NCBI GenBank assembly: GCA_022616515.1 | Contig: JAKEEQ010000052.1 | Coordinates: 1 to 32,799 of the forward strand | Source of the DNA: Chloroflexota bacterium | Lineage (GTDB): Bacteria > Chloroflexota > Anaerolineae > Aggregatilineales > J027 | Reading direction: 5' to 3' | Length of the DNA: 32,799 bases | Part shown: piece by piece, positions 14,150 through 22,013 of the stretch | How positions within the stretch are numbered: position 1 is the stretch's first letter | Layout: each line of letters opens with the position of its first letter | Notes under the pieces: model-generated | Told to the model about the DNA's origin: nothing | What the model saw: the letters and a program-made list of their open reading frames with translations, nothing else | Databases searched by the model: none | Program-made: the position numbers and the translations under genes

Positions 14150-15478
14150 ATGCGGCGTTTTGCGTATATCTTTATTGTGGTTTTCATCCTTGGACTAGCG
14201 CAGTTGGGCTACTCGTATAAACAAGAAGCAGTAGCTCAAGAAGACTCAGGTAATGTTTGTACGGCAATTGTCGAGCAAGCCATTACCTCCACTCAACAAT
14301 TCTGCTCACAGCAGGGACGCCACACCGCGTGCTATGGTAACGACCTCGTCGATGCATCACCACATGCTTCTGTTGTTGACTTTACCTTTGACGTGCCCGG
14401 TGATGTTTCCGACGTATCCGCCATTGAATCACTGCAACTCAGTGGTCTCAACGCGGATGATGGTCGTTGGGGTATTGTGAAGATGGAACTGCAAGCCAAT
14501 ATTCCATCGGCACGTCCGGAAAACGTCTCAGCAGTGGTGTTTGGTAATGTGGTCATGGAAAATGCCGCCAATTTGAACGGTGTCTCCTTGCCGGTTACCC
14601 TCACCAAGCAGTTTGGCCTCGACCTGCGCGATGCTCCGGCCTATGCTGGCGACATTGTGTTCAGCGGCGAGATTGACATGGAACTGCTGGCAGTTCAACG
14701 TACCGAAGACGGTGAGTGGCTCCGCGTTGAAGTCCCCGAATCGGGTGAATTTGCCTGGGCGCGGACGTCGGCGGTCACCTTTGAGGGTGATGTTGCAAGC
14801 CTGCCCGTAGCAGGTATGGAAGAAGAAACCCTCTATCGTCCAATGCAGGCGTTCTACTTCAGCGCCCACGACGATAGTAGTCAAATCTCATGCTCGGAAT
14901 TCCCCGCCAGCGGTATGCTGGTTCAGACTCCAGAGGGTGTTGCCGAGATTTCATTGTTGATTAATGAAGTGAATATTGAACTGGGTTCAACCGCGTTTAT
15001 CTCCACCGAACCGGGTGGTGAGATGCTGTTCGCCCTGCTCGAAGGACACTCAACCGTGACCGCAAACGGTGTTGCCGTTGACGTTCCAGCGGGTTCTTTT
15101 ACCGTCATTCCGATGGATGCCAGCCTGCATGCCAATGGGCGACCGGCTGATGCACAAGTGATGTCCGAAGAAATGATGGCTCGTATCAAACTGCTGCCGT
15201 TGGGTCTGCTGAAGACGCCTATGACGGTCACCGAGAATGGTGAAGTTGCTGCTGCCGAACTGACCACAATCTGTCATGCAACCGGTAATGAAGGTGGAGT
15301 AACTATCAGCGTAGCTGAAGATGCGCTCGATTCACACCTGGCACATGGTGATACTGAGGGTGCTTGCCCTGAAGATACTAGCCCCGGCAACAGCGGCAGT
15401 CAGGGTGGTAATCCAAATGAAGAGCCTCCGGGCGGCGGCCCTCCAGAAGATAACCCGAATGCTGGCCCGAAGAAATAG
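14150..15478 (+). CDS. Secreted protein with SH3-like and FecR-like regions and a C-terminal AHLAHGD module
   Basis: 442 residues from the ATG at 14150, preceded by AAGGGG seven bases upstream; a GTG two codons earlier is less likely. A signal peptide (FAYIFIVVFILGLAQL) is followed by a Cys-containing secreted region. A segment reads like a bacterial SH3 domain (DAPAYAGDIVFSG ... EWLRVEVPESGEFAWAR). A FecR-like beta segment follows (VQTPEGVAEISLLINEVN, then FALLEGHSTVTANGVAV), and then TTICHATGN ... DSHLAHGDTEGACPED, a small module common in secreted Chloroflexota proteins. The tail is Gly/Pro/Asn-rich and disordered. FecR-type domains are sensors or structural secreted domains. It is first in an operon with FHA and kinase genes, so it may be the external sensor or a target. 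Confidence 0.75.
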   Translation: MRRFAYIFIVVFILGLAQLGYSYKQEAVAQEDSGNVCTAIVEQAITSTQQFCSQQGRHTACYGNDLVDASPHASVVDFTFDVPGDVSDVSAIESLQLSGLNADDGRWGIVKMELQANIPSARPENVSAVVFGNVVMENAANLNGVSLPVTLTKQFGLDLRDAPAYAGDIVFSGEIDMELLAVQRTEDGEWLRVEVPESGEFAWARTSAVTFEGDVASLPVAGMEEETLYRPMQAFYFSAHDDSSQISCSEFPASGMLVQTPEGVAEISLLINEVNIELGSTAFISTEPGGEMLFALLEGHSTVTANGVAVDVPAGSFTVIPMDASLHANGRPADAQVMSEEMMARIKLLPLGLLKTPMTVTENGEVAAAELTTICHATGNEGGVTISVAEDALDSHLAHGDTEGACPEDTSPGNSGSQGGNPNEEPPGGGPPEDNPNAGPKK

Positions 15479-15494
15479 CCTGAAAGAATGACAC

Positions 15495-16532
15495 ATGTTG
15501 GAAGTAGAAGTTAAGGTCTGCCGTAACTGCGCACGCCAGAACGAGCCAACAGCCAACAAGTGCGTGTATTGCGGGGAAATCCTCGGAAGTACGACCGTGC
15601 GGCTTCCCGCGCAGCCGATGAGCGAAATCAACCAGAAGCGTATTATGGTCAAACCGGAAGGGGGTGTTATCACCCTCTTCATTCCCGGCTATGAAAAACC
15701 GCTGTCGGTTGAGTTGGCGAAGGAAATGCAAATCGGGCGCAGTTCGCAGAACACTGAACCTCCTGAGATTGACCTGTCAGAGTATAATGCATCGGCGCTG
15801 GGTATTTCCCGGCGTCATGCTCGTCTTACTATGCAGGAAGACGGCCTGACCATTGAAGATCTCCGCAGTAGTAACGGTACATGGCTGAATGAGCGTCCGC
15901 TGTCGCCCAGTGCCAAGTATGTCATCCACAACGGTGACTGTATCCGGCTGGCGCAGATGTTCATTTACATGTTCTTTGACGAACAAGGCATAACGGAAGA
16001 TACGGATAAACCAGCAGCAGTAACCGAAGGGGAACCGATAGCGGAAGGTGAAACGTCACTGGCTCATAAAAAGCCCAGTTTCACCACGGCGTTCGATGAA
16101 CTTCAGCAGCTATTTCAGCCGCCAGAGGAGAATCTTCTGATTCTCAATGCTCCCGGCCACAATATACAGATTGCCAGTGTGCAATTTCTGTCAGATATTG
16201 TGCTGCCCTTCTTGCGACACATTTCTGAGATTCAACGTCACATCGACAGTATGTTGGACCGCGAATCTCAGGACAACATTGTAAAAGACATCCAATACAA
16301 CAAGTCCGTATCCCATTACATTGTGCGCGTGCTTGGTGTGGCGGATGCCATCCAAATTTTGAATAAAATTCCAGATTCACCAGAAGCACCTTTATTTAAT
16401 ATGCAGTTACGCACTGCACTGGCAGAAATCGCACCGTCTGTTCCGCTGGATGTTCGGGAGCGCCAGCTCAGCAAGATGGTCCCATCCATCAAAGCGATTC
16501 TTGCCAGCCCTCTAAAGATGAGCAATGGTTGA
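15495..16532 (+). CDS. Zinc-ribbon FHA-domain protein of the kinase operon
   Basis: 345 residues. The N-terminal zinc ribbon has cysteines at 9, 12, 23 and 26. The FHA domain spans about 60-160, with IGRSS at 80-84, ISRRHAR at 104-110 and LRSSNGTWLNERP at 123-135, so it keeps the phosphothreonine-reading residues. A mostly helical C-terminal region (about 200-345, including VQFLSDIVLPFLRHISEIQRH) has no recognised fold and is absent from the two short FHA paralogues. It starts 16 bases after the secreted protein gene, and its last 8 bases overlap the kinase start (ATGGTTGA). That strongly suggests co-translation and a direct partnership with the kinase, either as substrate or as phosphopeptide adaptor. 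Confidence 0.88.
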   Translation: MLEVEVKVCRNCARQNEPTANKCVYCGEILGSTTVRLPAQPMSEINQKRIMVKPEGGVITLFIPGYEKPLSVELAKEMQIGRSSQNTEPPEIDLSEYNASALGISRRHARLTMQEDGLTIEDLRSSNGTWLNERPLSPSAKYVIHNGDCIRLAQMFIYMFFDEQGITEDTDKPAAVTEGEPIAEGETSLAHKKPSFTTAFDELQQLFQPPEENLLILNAPGHNIQIASVQFLSDIVLPFLRHISEIQRHIDSMLDRESQDNIVKDIQYNKSVSHYIVRVLGVADAIQILNKIPDSPEAPLFNMQLRTALAEIAPSVPLDVRERQLSKMVPSIKAILASPLKMSNG

Positions 16533-19500
16533 CGAAGTCAAAGGATATTACCTTAGAGATCTAATCGGGACTGGCGGGTTCGGTGAGGTTTATCGCGCCT
16601 ACCAGCCTACGCTGGACCGTAACGTAGCCATCAAGGTAATTCTTCCCAAGCATTCCAACGACGCCAGCTTTATTCGCCGCTTCCGCAGCGAGGCGCAAAT
16701 TATCGCGCATCTTGAGCACCTGCATATTGTGCCCCTTTACGATTACTGGCGCGATCCCAGCGGCGCGTATCTGGTCATGCGACTGCTGGAGGGCGGAAGC
16801 TTGCGACATCGTCTGGTAGACGAACATAAATTGACCCTCGTCGAGATCATGCAGGTTATGAATCAGATAGGGTCCGCTCTCGCCTCTGCGCACAAAGAAA
16901 ATATCATTCATCAAGACATTAAGCCTGAAAATATCTTGTTTGACCGCGACGGCAACGCCTTCCTCACTGACTTCGGTATCGCCAAGTCACCGTTTAATGA
17001 GGAAAGCGACAACATCGCCGAGAGTTTTGGGTCGCCCGCCTATGTCTCCCCGGAAATCGCCGGGCGGCGTCAGTCGGTCATCCAGAGCGACATTTATAGT
17101 CTGGGCATCCTGCTGTTCGAACTGCTGGCCGGACGCCCTCCGTTTATGGGAAAACCCATTGAAGTCATTAACAAGCACATCCACTCGCCGCTGCCATCGA
17201 TTGAAAAATATCGCAACGACCTGCCGCCAAAGGTCGCACAGGTGTTGTGGCGGGCGGCGGCGAAGTCTCCACAGGCGCGATATGCCACTATTGAAGAATT
17301 TCTGACCGCCTTTGGTGAAGCACTCAACATGGACCGGCCACGCTTTGCTCAGGTACAGCAGCGCAAACAGGCGGTTGTTGGACAGTCTGATGAGCGTGAC
17401 CAGACACAGCAAATATTCGCCGAGAATCCGGATGCCACTCTGAACATTGAAGGAATGGCTGTTGCTGAACCACCGGCAGACGAACCTCTCGCTGATCGCA
17501 TCCCGCAGCCGGAAGTAACCATCGAGTTCGATGTGCCGCCGTCCGGCGAACCAGAGGTAACCCTTGAGTTTGCGCCAGTTGCCGAGACCCAAATCAAGAA
17601 TCCCTATATGGGACTCAAACCGTTTAAGGAAACCGATACGAACATCTTCTATGGTCGCCGAGAGCTAACCGGTCAGCTTGTGACGACACTGGAAAATAAC
17701 TACTTTCTGGCGGTGGTGGGTCCCAGCGGCAGCGGCAAGTCAAGTGTCGTCCGCGCCGGTGTGATTCCATCGCTTAAGGCAGGCCATGTTAAAGGCTCCG
17801 GCAACTGGTTTTATGTGACACTGACGCCGGGGAGCAATCCGGTGCGCCAGTTACAGGAAGCCTTGCTGAGTGTTTCGGTTGAGCATTTTGAGTTTGACCC
17901 GGTCACTGGATCAAGCGATGATGTGCTGCGGGTATGCCGCGCCATTACCAGCCACACTGGCAGTGAGATTGTGCTGTTCATCGACCAATTCGAGGAAGTC
18001 TTCACGCAGGTTGACAGTGAAGAACAGCGTCTATACTTCCTGAATAACCTCTATACCGCCAGTGCGCAAAAAGCCTCGCGCGTGATTGCTACACTGCGGG
18101 CCGATTATTATGACCGTCCCTTGATGTATGGCGGCTTTGGCAATCTCTTTACCAGCCATATGTATTCCATTTTGCCGCTGTCCGAAGAGCAGCTCTACGA
18201 TGCCATTGTGTTACCTGCCAAAAATGAAGGCATCCGGGTCGAGGGCCAACTGGTTGACATCATCGTCAAGGATGTGGTCAGCCAGCCGGGAGCGCTGCCG
18301 CTGCTCCAATATACCCTGTCGGAGCTTTTTGAGCACCGCGACGGCCTCGTGATCCCCCTGACGGCCTATATGGAAATCGGCGGCATCGCCGGGGCACTTG
18401 CCAGCCGCTCCGAAGAGATTTATGAGAATCTGTCTATCCATGAACGCGAAGTGGCCCGCCAGCTATTCCTGCAACTGGTGACAGTGGTGGATGACCAGCG
18501 GGTGCTGCGCCGCCGCGTCTTGATGGCGGATACATTTGACCTCGGCTTCGAACGCGAAATGATGCACAATGTCCAGCAGAAGTTTGCCGCGTCGCGCCTG
18601 CTGACCTTTGACTACGACCCGGCAACCCGCGAACCGACCGTCGAGATTGCCCACGAAGTGCTGTTGGAAGGCTGGGACCGCTTCAAGTCATGGATTGATG
18701 ATAATCGTGACCTGCTGCGCAATGTTCAGCGGCTGGAAGCTGCGGCCAGTGAATGGATACAGGGCAATCGCGGCAGTGATTATCTGGCACGCGGCTCCTT
18801 GCTGGCCCAATTTGAAGCACTTCATGGCAATAATTTCATCAGCAGGCGAGCACAGGAATTTCTGGATGCGAGTCTGGAACTGCGCCAGCGCATTGCCCTG
18901 CGCAGCCGAATTGCTGTCGCAACACTGGTAGTGTTGTTGATTGCGGCGAGTATCGCGGCGGTTATCGCCGTTAACCAGTCTATCGCCGCCGACGAACAGC
19001 GCGAGCGTGCCGATGAGCAGCGCGACCTTGCCCGCTCACGTGAACTGGCAACCAATGCCCTGTTACAGCGTGACGACATCGACCTGTCGCTGCTGCTGAG
19101 TCTGGAAGCCCTGCGCATAAACGACACTTTTGAAGCCCGTAACGCCCTTCTAACCAGCCTCCAAACTGAACCTCGCCTTTTGCAGTACTATTACGGTCAT
19201 TCCGCCAACATCCGGTCGCTGGCCTACAGTCCAGATGAGTCGTTTGCCGTGTCCGGTGGCGAGGACGGGCGTGTCATACAATGGAACCTTGCCACAGGGG
19301 AGTCAATGGAACTTGAGGGCAACAGTGGAGTTGTTAACGGCATTGCCATCAGTCCCAATAAGGCCATGATTGCTGCCGTCTCGAACGACGGTGTGATCAA
19401 CATCTGGGACAGCGAGACCGGGGAACTGCTGCGAACTTTCAGCCACGAAAACATTTTGTGGGATGTTGATTTCCATCCTGAGTCGACAGCCGTCGCATAT

Positions 19501-21078
19501 TCGGATGCTAACGGCACAGTATATGTATGGGAACTGACCGAGGATGCGCCGCAAGCTCGCCAGCTTCATGTCGATGATCCCGAAGCTGAACAACCACTTG
19601 CTTTTAATGTCTTCAGTGTGGCCTATCACCCCACCGGGGATTATATCCTCTCCGGCGGTGACGACCTGACGATTATCGTGCAGGATGCGGCCACGGGTGA
19701 AATTGTTTCGCAGAATTCGGAAGATCATTTCAACTGGGTGCGGGATATTGAGTTCTCGCCCAGCGGTGAACTCTTCGTCACGACCGGGGATGATGCGGCG
19801 CTGTATGTCTGGGAAGCGGAAGGTTTTACCCTGCTGAACCGGGTGGAAACCGACCACACACGCCCTATCTGGGACGTTGTTTTTTCGCCGGACAGCAGCT
19901 ATGTGGCAACCGCCGGGCATGACAACACGGTGCGTTTCTATGATCCGTTTTCCGGTGAGGAAGTGCTTAGCCCAATCACCATGTTTGATAGTCCGGTTTG
20001 GTCAGTTGATCTGTCAGGTGATGGTCAAACGCTGCTGACCAGTAACCGGGAAAAGATCGCGACTCTGAGTATTAACCAGCCCCTGCTAGTCAGCCACATA
20101 TTGATGGACCACCAATCCCCGATTCAGACGCTGGCGCTGTCACCGGATGGGGACCTGCTGGCCTCCGCTGGCGGCTTCGTGGGCAGCGCAGATTCTGACA
20201 ACGCCATTCGCCTATGGGATACCACGACGGGCGAACTACTTCACACACTGGATCAGCATCTGGACGTCGTGACACGTGTGGCCTTCTCCCCTGATGGAAA
20301 TTGGCTGGCATCCAGCAGTGCTGACACCACCGTGATTTTGTGGGATTTGAGCGGCGATGTGCCAGCACCCACCTTACTGGATGAACACAATCAGGCGGTA
20401 CACAGCATCGCCTTCAGCGCGGACAGCCGTTTGCTGGCCTCGGCAGGCGAGGCCGACCCGGATGGACAAATCATCCTGTGGAGTGTCGACTCTGGTCGCC
20501 GACAGGGCACACCCATCACCGTTAACGACGACATTTTCGCGCTGGCATTTTCCCCGGATGGTCGCCGTTTGGCCTCCGGTTCCCGCAGTGGGGCGGTTCA
20601 AATCTGGGATGTGAATCGCCGCGAACAGGTTGACTCCTACGATTACGGGGCAGCAGTCCATGCACTGGTCTATCGCGGCGATACGCTGGCAATCGGTGGT
20701 CGCGCCAACACCATTGTGCTGTGGGATGGCGATAACGAAATCATTTTAACAGGTCACACCGGCTGGGTGCAGGACCTTGCCTTTGCGGGTAATCGTCTGG
20801 TCAGTGCCAGCCGTGATGGAACCGTCCGGCTGTGGGATTTACGCGAGCGCCGCCAACTTGGTGAACCATTCCGCTTCCATGCCGATGAAGTGAATGCTGT
20901 CGCGGTGCTGGAAAATACGATTATTTCCGCCGGAATTGATCAGGTCATCCTCTTCACCGACATCGCCCCCTCGCTGTGGCAGGAATACGCCTGTCAGATC
21001 GCCAACCGCAATCTTCGACAGGACGAGTGGAATAATTTCCTGCGCGAATCGGATTATCACGAAACCTGCCGGGGCTAA
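16525..21078 (+). CDS. Ser/Thr protein kinase - nSTAND NTPase - transmembrane - WD40 signalling protein
   Basis: 1517 residues in four blocks. (1) Residues about 8-270 are a Hanks-type kinase: glycine loop GTGGFGEVY, VAIK lysine near 36, HQDIKPEN near 129, DFG near 149 and a SPAYVSPE activation segment. HQD replaces HRD, so it is a non-RD kinase with all core catalytic residues. (2) Residues about 359-790 are an nSTAND1-type NTPase beginning NPYMGLKPF and FYGRREL, with Walker A GPSGSGKSS at 402-410, Walker B LFIDQFEEV near 483 and a winged-helix end. (3) A single membrane helix (about 795-817, VATLVVLLIAASIAAVIAV) is followed by a charged coiled segment. (4) WD40 repeats run from about 888 to 1480, closing with a tail (CQIANRNLRQDEW ... 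YHETCRG) characteristic of STAND-WD40 proteins. STAND proteins are ligand-triggered switches. Here the propeller would be the sensor, and the kinase with its co-translated FHA partner the output (inference). Confidence 0.92.
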   Translation: MVDEVKGYYLRDLIGTGGFGEVYRAYQPTLDRNVAIKVILPKHSNDASFIRRFRSEAQIIAHLEHLHIVPLYDYWRDPSGAYLVMRLLEGGSLRHRLVDEHKLTLVEIMQVMNQIGSALASAHKENIIHQDIKPENILFDRDGNAFLTDFGIAKSPFNEESDNIAESFGSPAYVSPEIAGRRQSVIQSDIYSLGILLFELLAGRPPFMGKPIEVINKHIHSPLPSIEKYRNDLPPKVAQVLWRAAAKSPQARYATIEEFLTAFGEALNMDRPRFAQVQQRKQAVVGQSDERDQTQQIFAENPDATLNIEGMAVAEPPADEPLADRIPQPEVTIEFDVPPSGEPEVTLEFAPVAETQIKNPYMGLKPFKETDTNIFYGRRELTGQLVTTLENNYFLAVVGPSGSGKSSVVRAGVIPSLKAGHVKGSGNWFYVTLTPGSNPVRQLQEALLSVSVEHFEFDPVTGSSDDVLRVCRAITSHTGSEIVLFIDQFEEVFTQVDSEEQRLYFLNNLYTASAQKASRVIATLRADYYDRPLMYGGFGNLFTSHMYSILPLSEEQLYDAIVLPAKNEGIRVEGQLVDIIVKDVVSQPGALPLLQYTLSELFEHRDGLVIPLTAYMEIGGIAGALASRSEEIYENLSIHEREVARQLFLQLVTVVDDQRVLRRRVLMADTFDLGFEREMMHNVQQKFAASRLLTFDYDPATREPTVEIAHEVLLEGWDRFKSWIDDNRDLLRNVQRLEAAASEWIQGNRGSDYLARGSLLAQFEALHGNNFISRRAQEFLDASLELRQRIALRSRIAVATLVVLLIAASIAAVIAVNQSIAADEQRERADEQRDLARSRELATNALLQRDDIDLSLLLSLEALRINDTFEARNALLTSLQTEPRLLQYYYGHSANIRSLAYSPDESFAVSGGEDGRVIQWNLATGESMELEGNSGVVNGIAISPNKAMIAAVSNDGVINIWDSETGELLRTFSHENILWDVDFHPESTAVAYSDANGTVYVWELTEDAPQARQLHVDDPEAEQPLAFNVFSVAYHPTGDYILSGGDDLTIIVQDAATGEIVSQNSEDHFNWVRDIEFSPSGELFVTTGDDAALYVWEAEGFTLLNRVETDHTRPIWDVVFSPDSSYVATAGHDNTVRFYDPFSGEEVLSPITMFDSPVWSVDLSGDGQTLLTSNREKIATLSINQPLLVSHILMDHQSPIQTLALSPDGDLLASAGGFVGSADSDNAIRLWDTTTGELLHTLDQHLDVVTRVAFSPDGNWLASSSADTTVILWDLSGDVPAPTLLDEHNQAVHSIAFSADSRLLASAGEADPDGQIILWSVDSGRRQGTPITVNDDIFALAFSPDGRRLASGSRSGAVQIWDVNRREQVDSYDYGAAVHALVYRGDTLAIGGRANTIVLWDGDNEIILTGHTGWVQDLAFAGNRLVSASRDGTVRLWDLRERRQLGEPFRFHADEVNAVAVLENTIISAGIDQVILFTDIAPSLWQEYACQIANRNLRQDEWNNFLRESDYHETCRG

Positions 21079-21211
21079 AAATTTACCCCCTCTGGGTCTC
21101 CCCCCGCAAACGGAGCGGAAGGTCGGCGCGGCAAATCAATGGACTTAAACATCTGTGGTACTATCTTCCCTACGAGTGACCACACAGGGCAAGGTTGAAA
21201 GGTATCAATAA

Positions 21212-21454
21212 ATGACTGAGCAAATGATCTTTGACCGGATTGTTGTATCTCGTGACGTATTGCATGGCAAGCCGCATATTTCTGGCACACGGGTTATGGT
21301 GGTACAGGTATTGGATTTGTTGGCTGCTGGAAAATCTCCGGCTGATGTCATATCTGAAGACTATTTTCCCGACCTGACCGAAGATGATGTGCGGGCCTGT
21401 ATCGCCTTTGCCAGCCAGATGATTCGGGATGACCGGATTGTATCCAGCGCATGA
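21212..21454 (+). CDS. DUF433-type antitoxin
   Basis: 80 residues. The N-terminal half has the DUF433 pattern FDRIVVSRDVLHGKPHISGT, followed by RVMVVQVLDLLAAGKS and a helix-turn-helix-like DVISEDYFPDLTEDDVRA. DUF433 proteins are VapB-like antitoxins paired with DUF5615 PIN-like toxins, and that is the next gene here. AAAGG precedes the ATG at about ten bases. The stop overlaps the toxin ATG (ATGA), the usual toxin-antitoxin coupling. An extended -10-like TGGTACTAT lies at 21156-21164, about 48 bases before the start codon. The pair lies between the kinase gene end and a second partial copy of that end. Confidence 0.85.
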   Translation: MTEQMIFDRIVVSRDVLHGKPHISGTRVMVVQVLDLLAAGKSPADVISEDYFPDLTEDDVRACIAFASQMIRDDRIVSSA

Positions 21455-21803
21455 CGATTTTACTGGACAATTGTGTGCCACGCCGCTATTTGCGATTGAT
21501 TCAGGGATGGGGTATGCCGCAACCCTTCTTTCATCTCATATTGCGAGTGATTCCGCAGATATTGATGTAATTGCACTTGCGACTAAACTTGATGCAGCAC
21601 TGCTAACCGTTGATCTCGACTTTGCCAACATTCTTGACTATCCACCAAAACAATATGCTGGCATTATCGTTTTGCGCTATGCCGTTCAGGAGGAAACCAT
21701 TCTGGACACCACACTCAAATCGGCTCTGGACGATATGTATCGCGATGATTTACGGAATAAGCTGGTCATTATATCGGCAGGCAACTATCGAGTGCGGCGT
21801 TAG
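21451..21803 (+). pseudogene. DUF5615 PIN-like toxin, frameshifted
   Basis: The reading frame starts at the ATG overlapping the antitoxin stop and encodes MTILLDNCVPRRYLRLIQGW, the typical DUF5615 opening with its first acidic residue. After GGGG at 21509-21512 the homology continues one frame over as GYAATLLSSHI, ALLTVDLDFANI (the second acidic cluster) and YAGIIVLRYAV to the stop at 21803. Inserting one base at the G run would restore a single protein of about 117 residues. As read, the start frame ends at a TAA near 21570, so no full toxin is made. It could be a real inactivating deletion, a homopolymer sequencing error, or recoding; the sequence alone does not decide. Confidence 0.75.
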
Positions 21804-21863
21804 AACCGACGCTATCACAACAAATACTTATTGCTTCCATGCCAATCTGGTACTATCTCCCGC

Positions 21864-22013
21864 ATGACTTACCACCCAACTCGAACAACAAATCTAGCAG
21901 CAGCCGGAATTGATCAGATCATCCTCTTCACCGATATAGACCCCACACTGTGGCAGGACGAGTGGAATAATTTCCTGAGCGACCCGAATTATCACGAGAC
22001 CTGCCGGGGCTAA
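21864..22013 (+). pseudogene. Partial second copy of the kinase-WD40 gene 3' end
   Basis: 21903-22013 repeats 20929-21078 of the kinase gene: GCCGGAATTGATCAG is identical, and the encoded tail (AGIDQ-I-ILFTDI ... DEWNNFL ... YHETCRG stop) is the same apart from substitutions. Relative to the parent it lacks 39 bases (13 codons, including the conserved Cys of the tail) between two CAGGA repeats, an in-frame slippage-type deletion. An open frame of 49 codons remains from 21864 but has no fold of its own. It overlaps the end of the convergent caspase gene by four bases. Confidence 0.7.

Noticed and set aside
21831-22013. The tail copy as an independent small gene
   Set aside because: Its sequence is explained entirely as a shortened copy of the kinase gene's 3' end.
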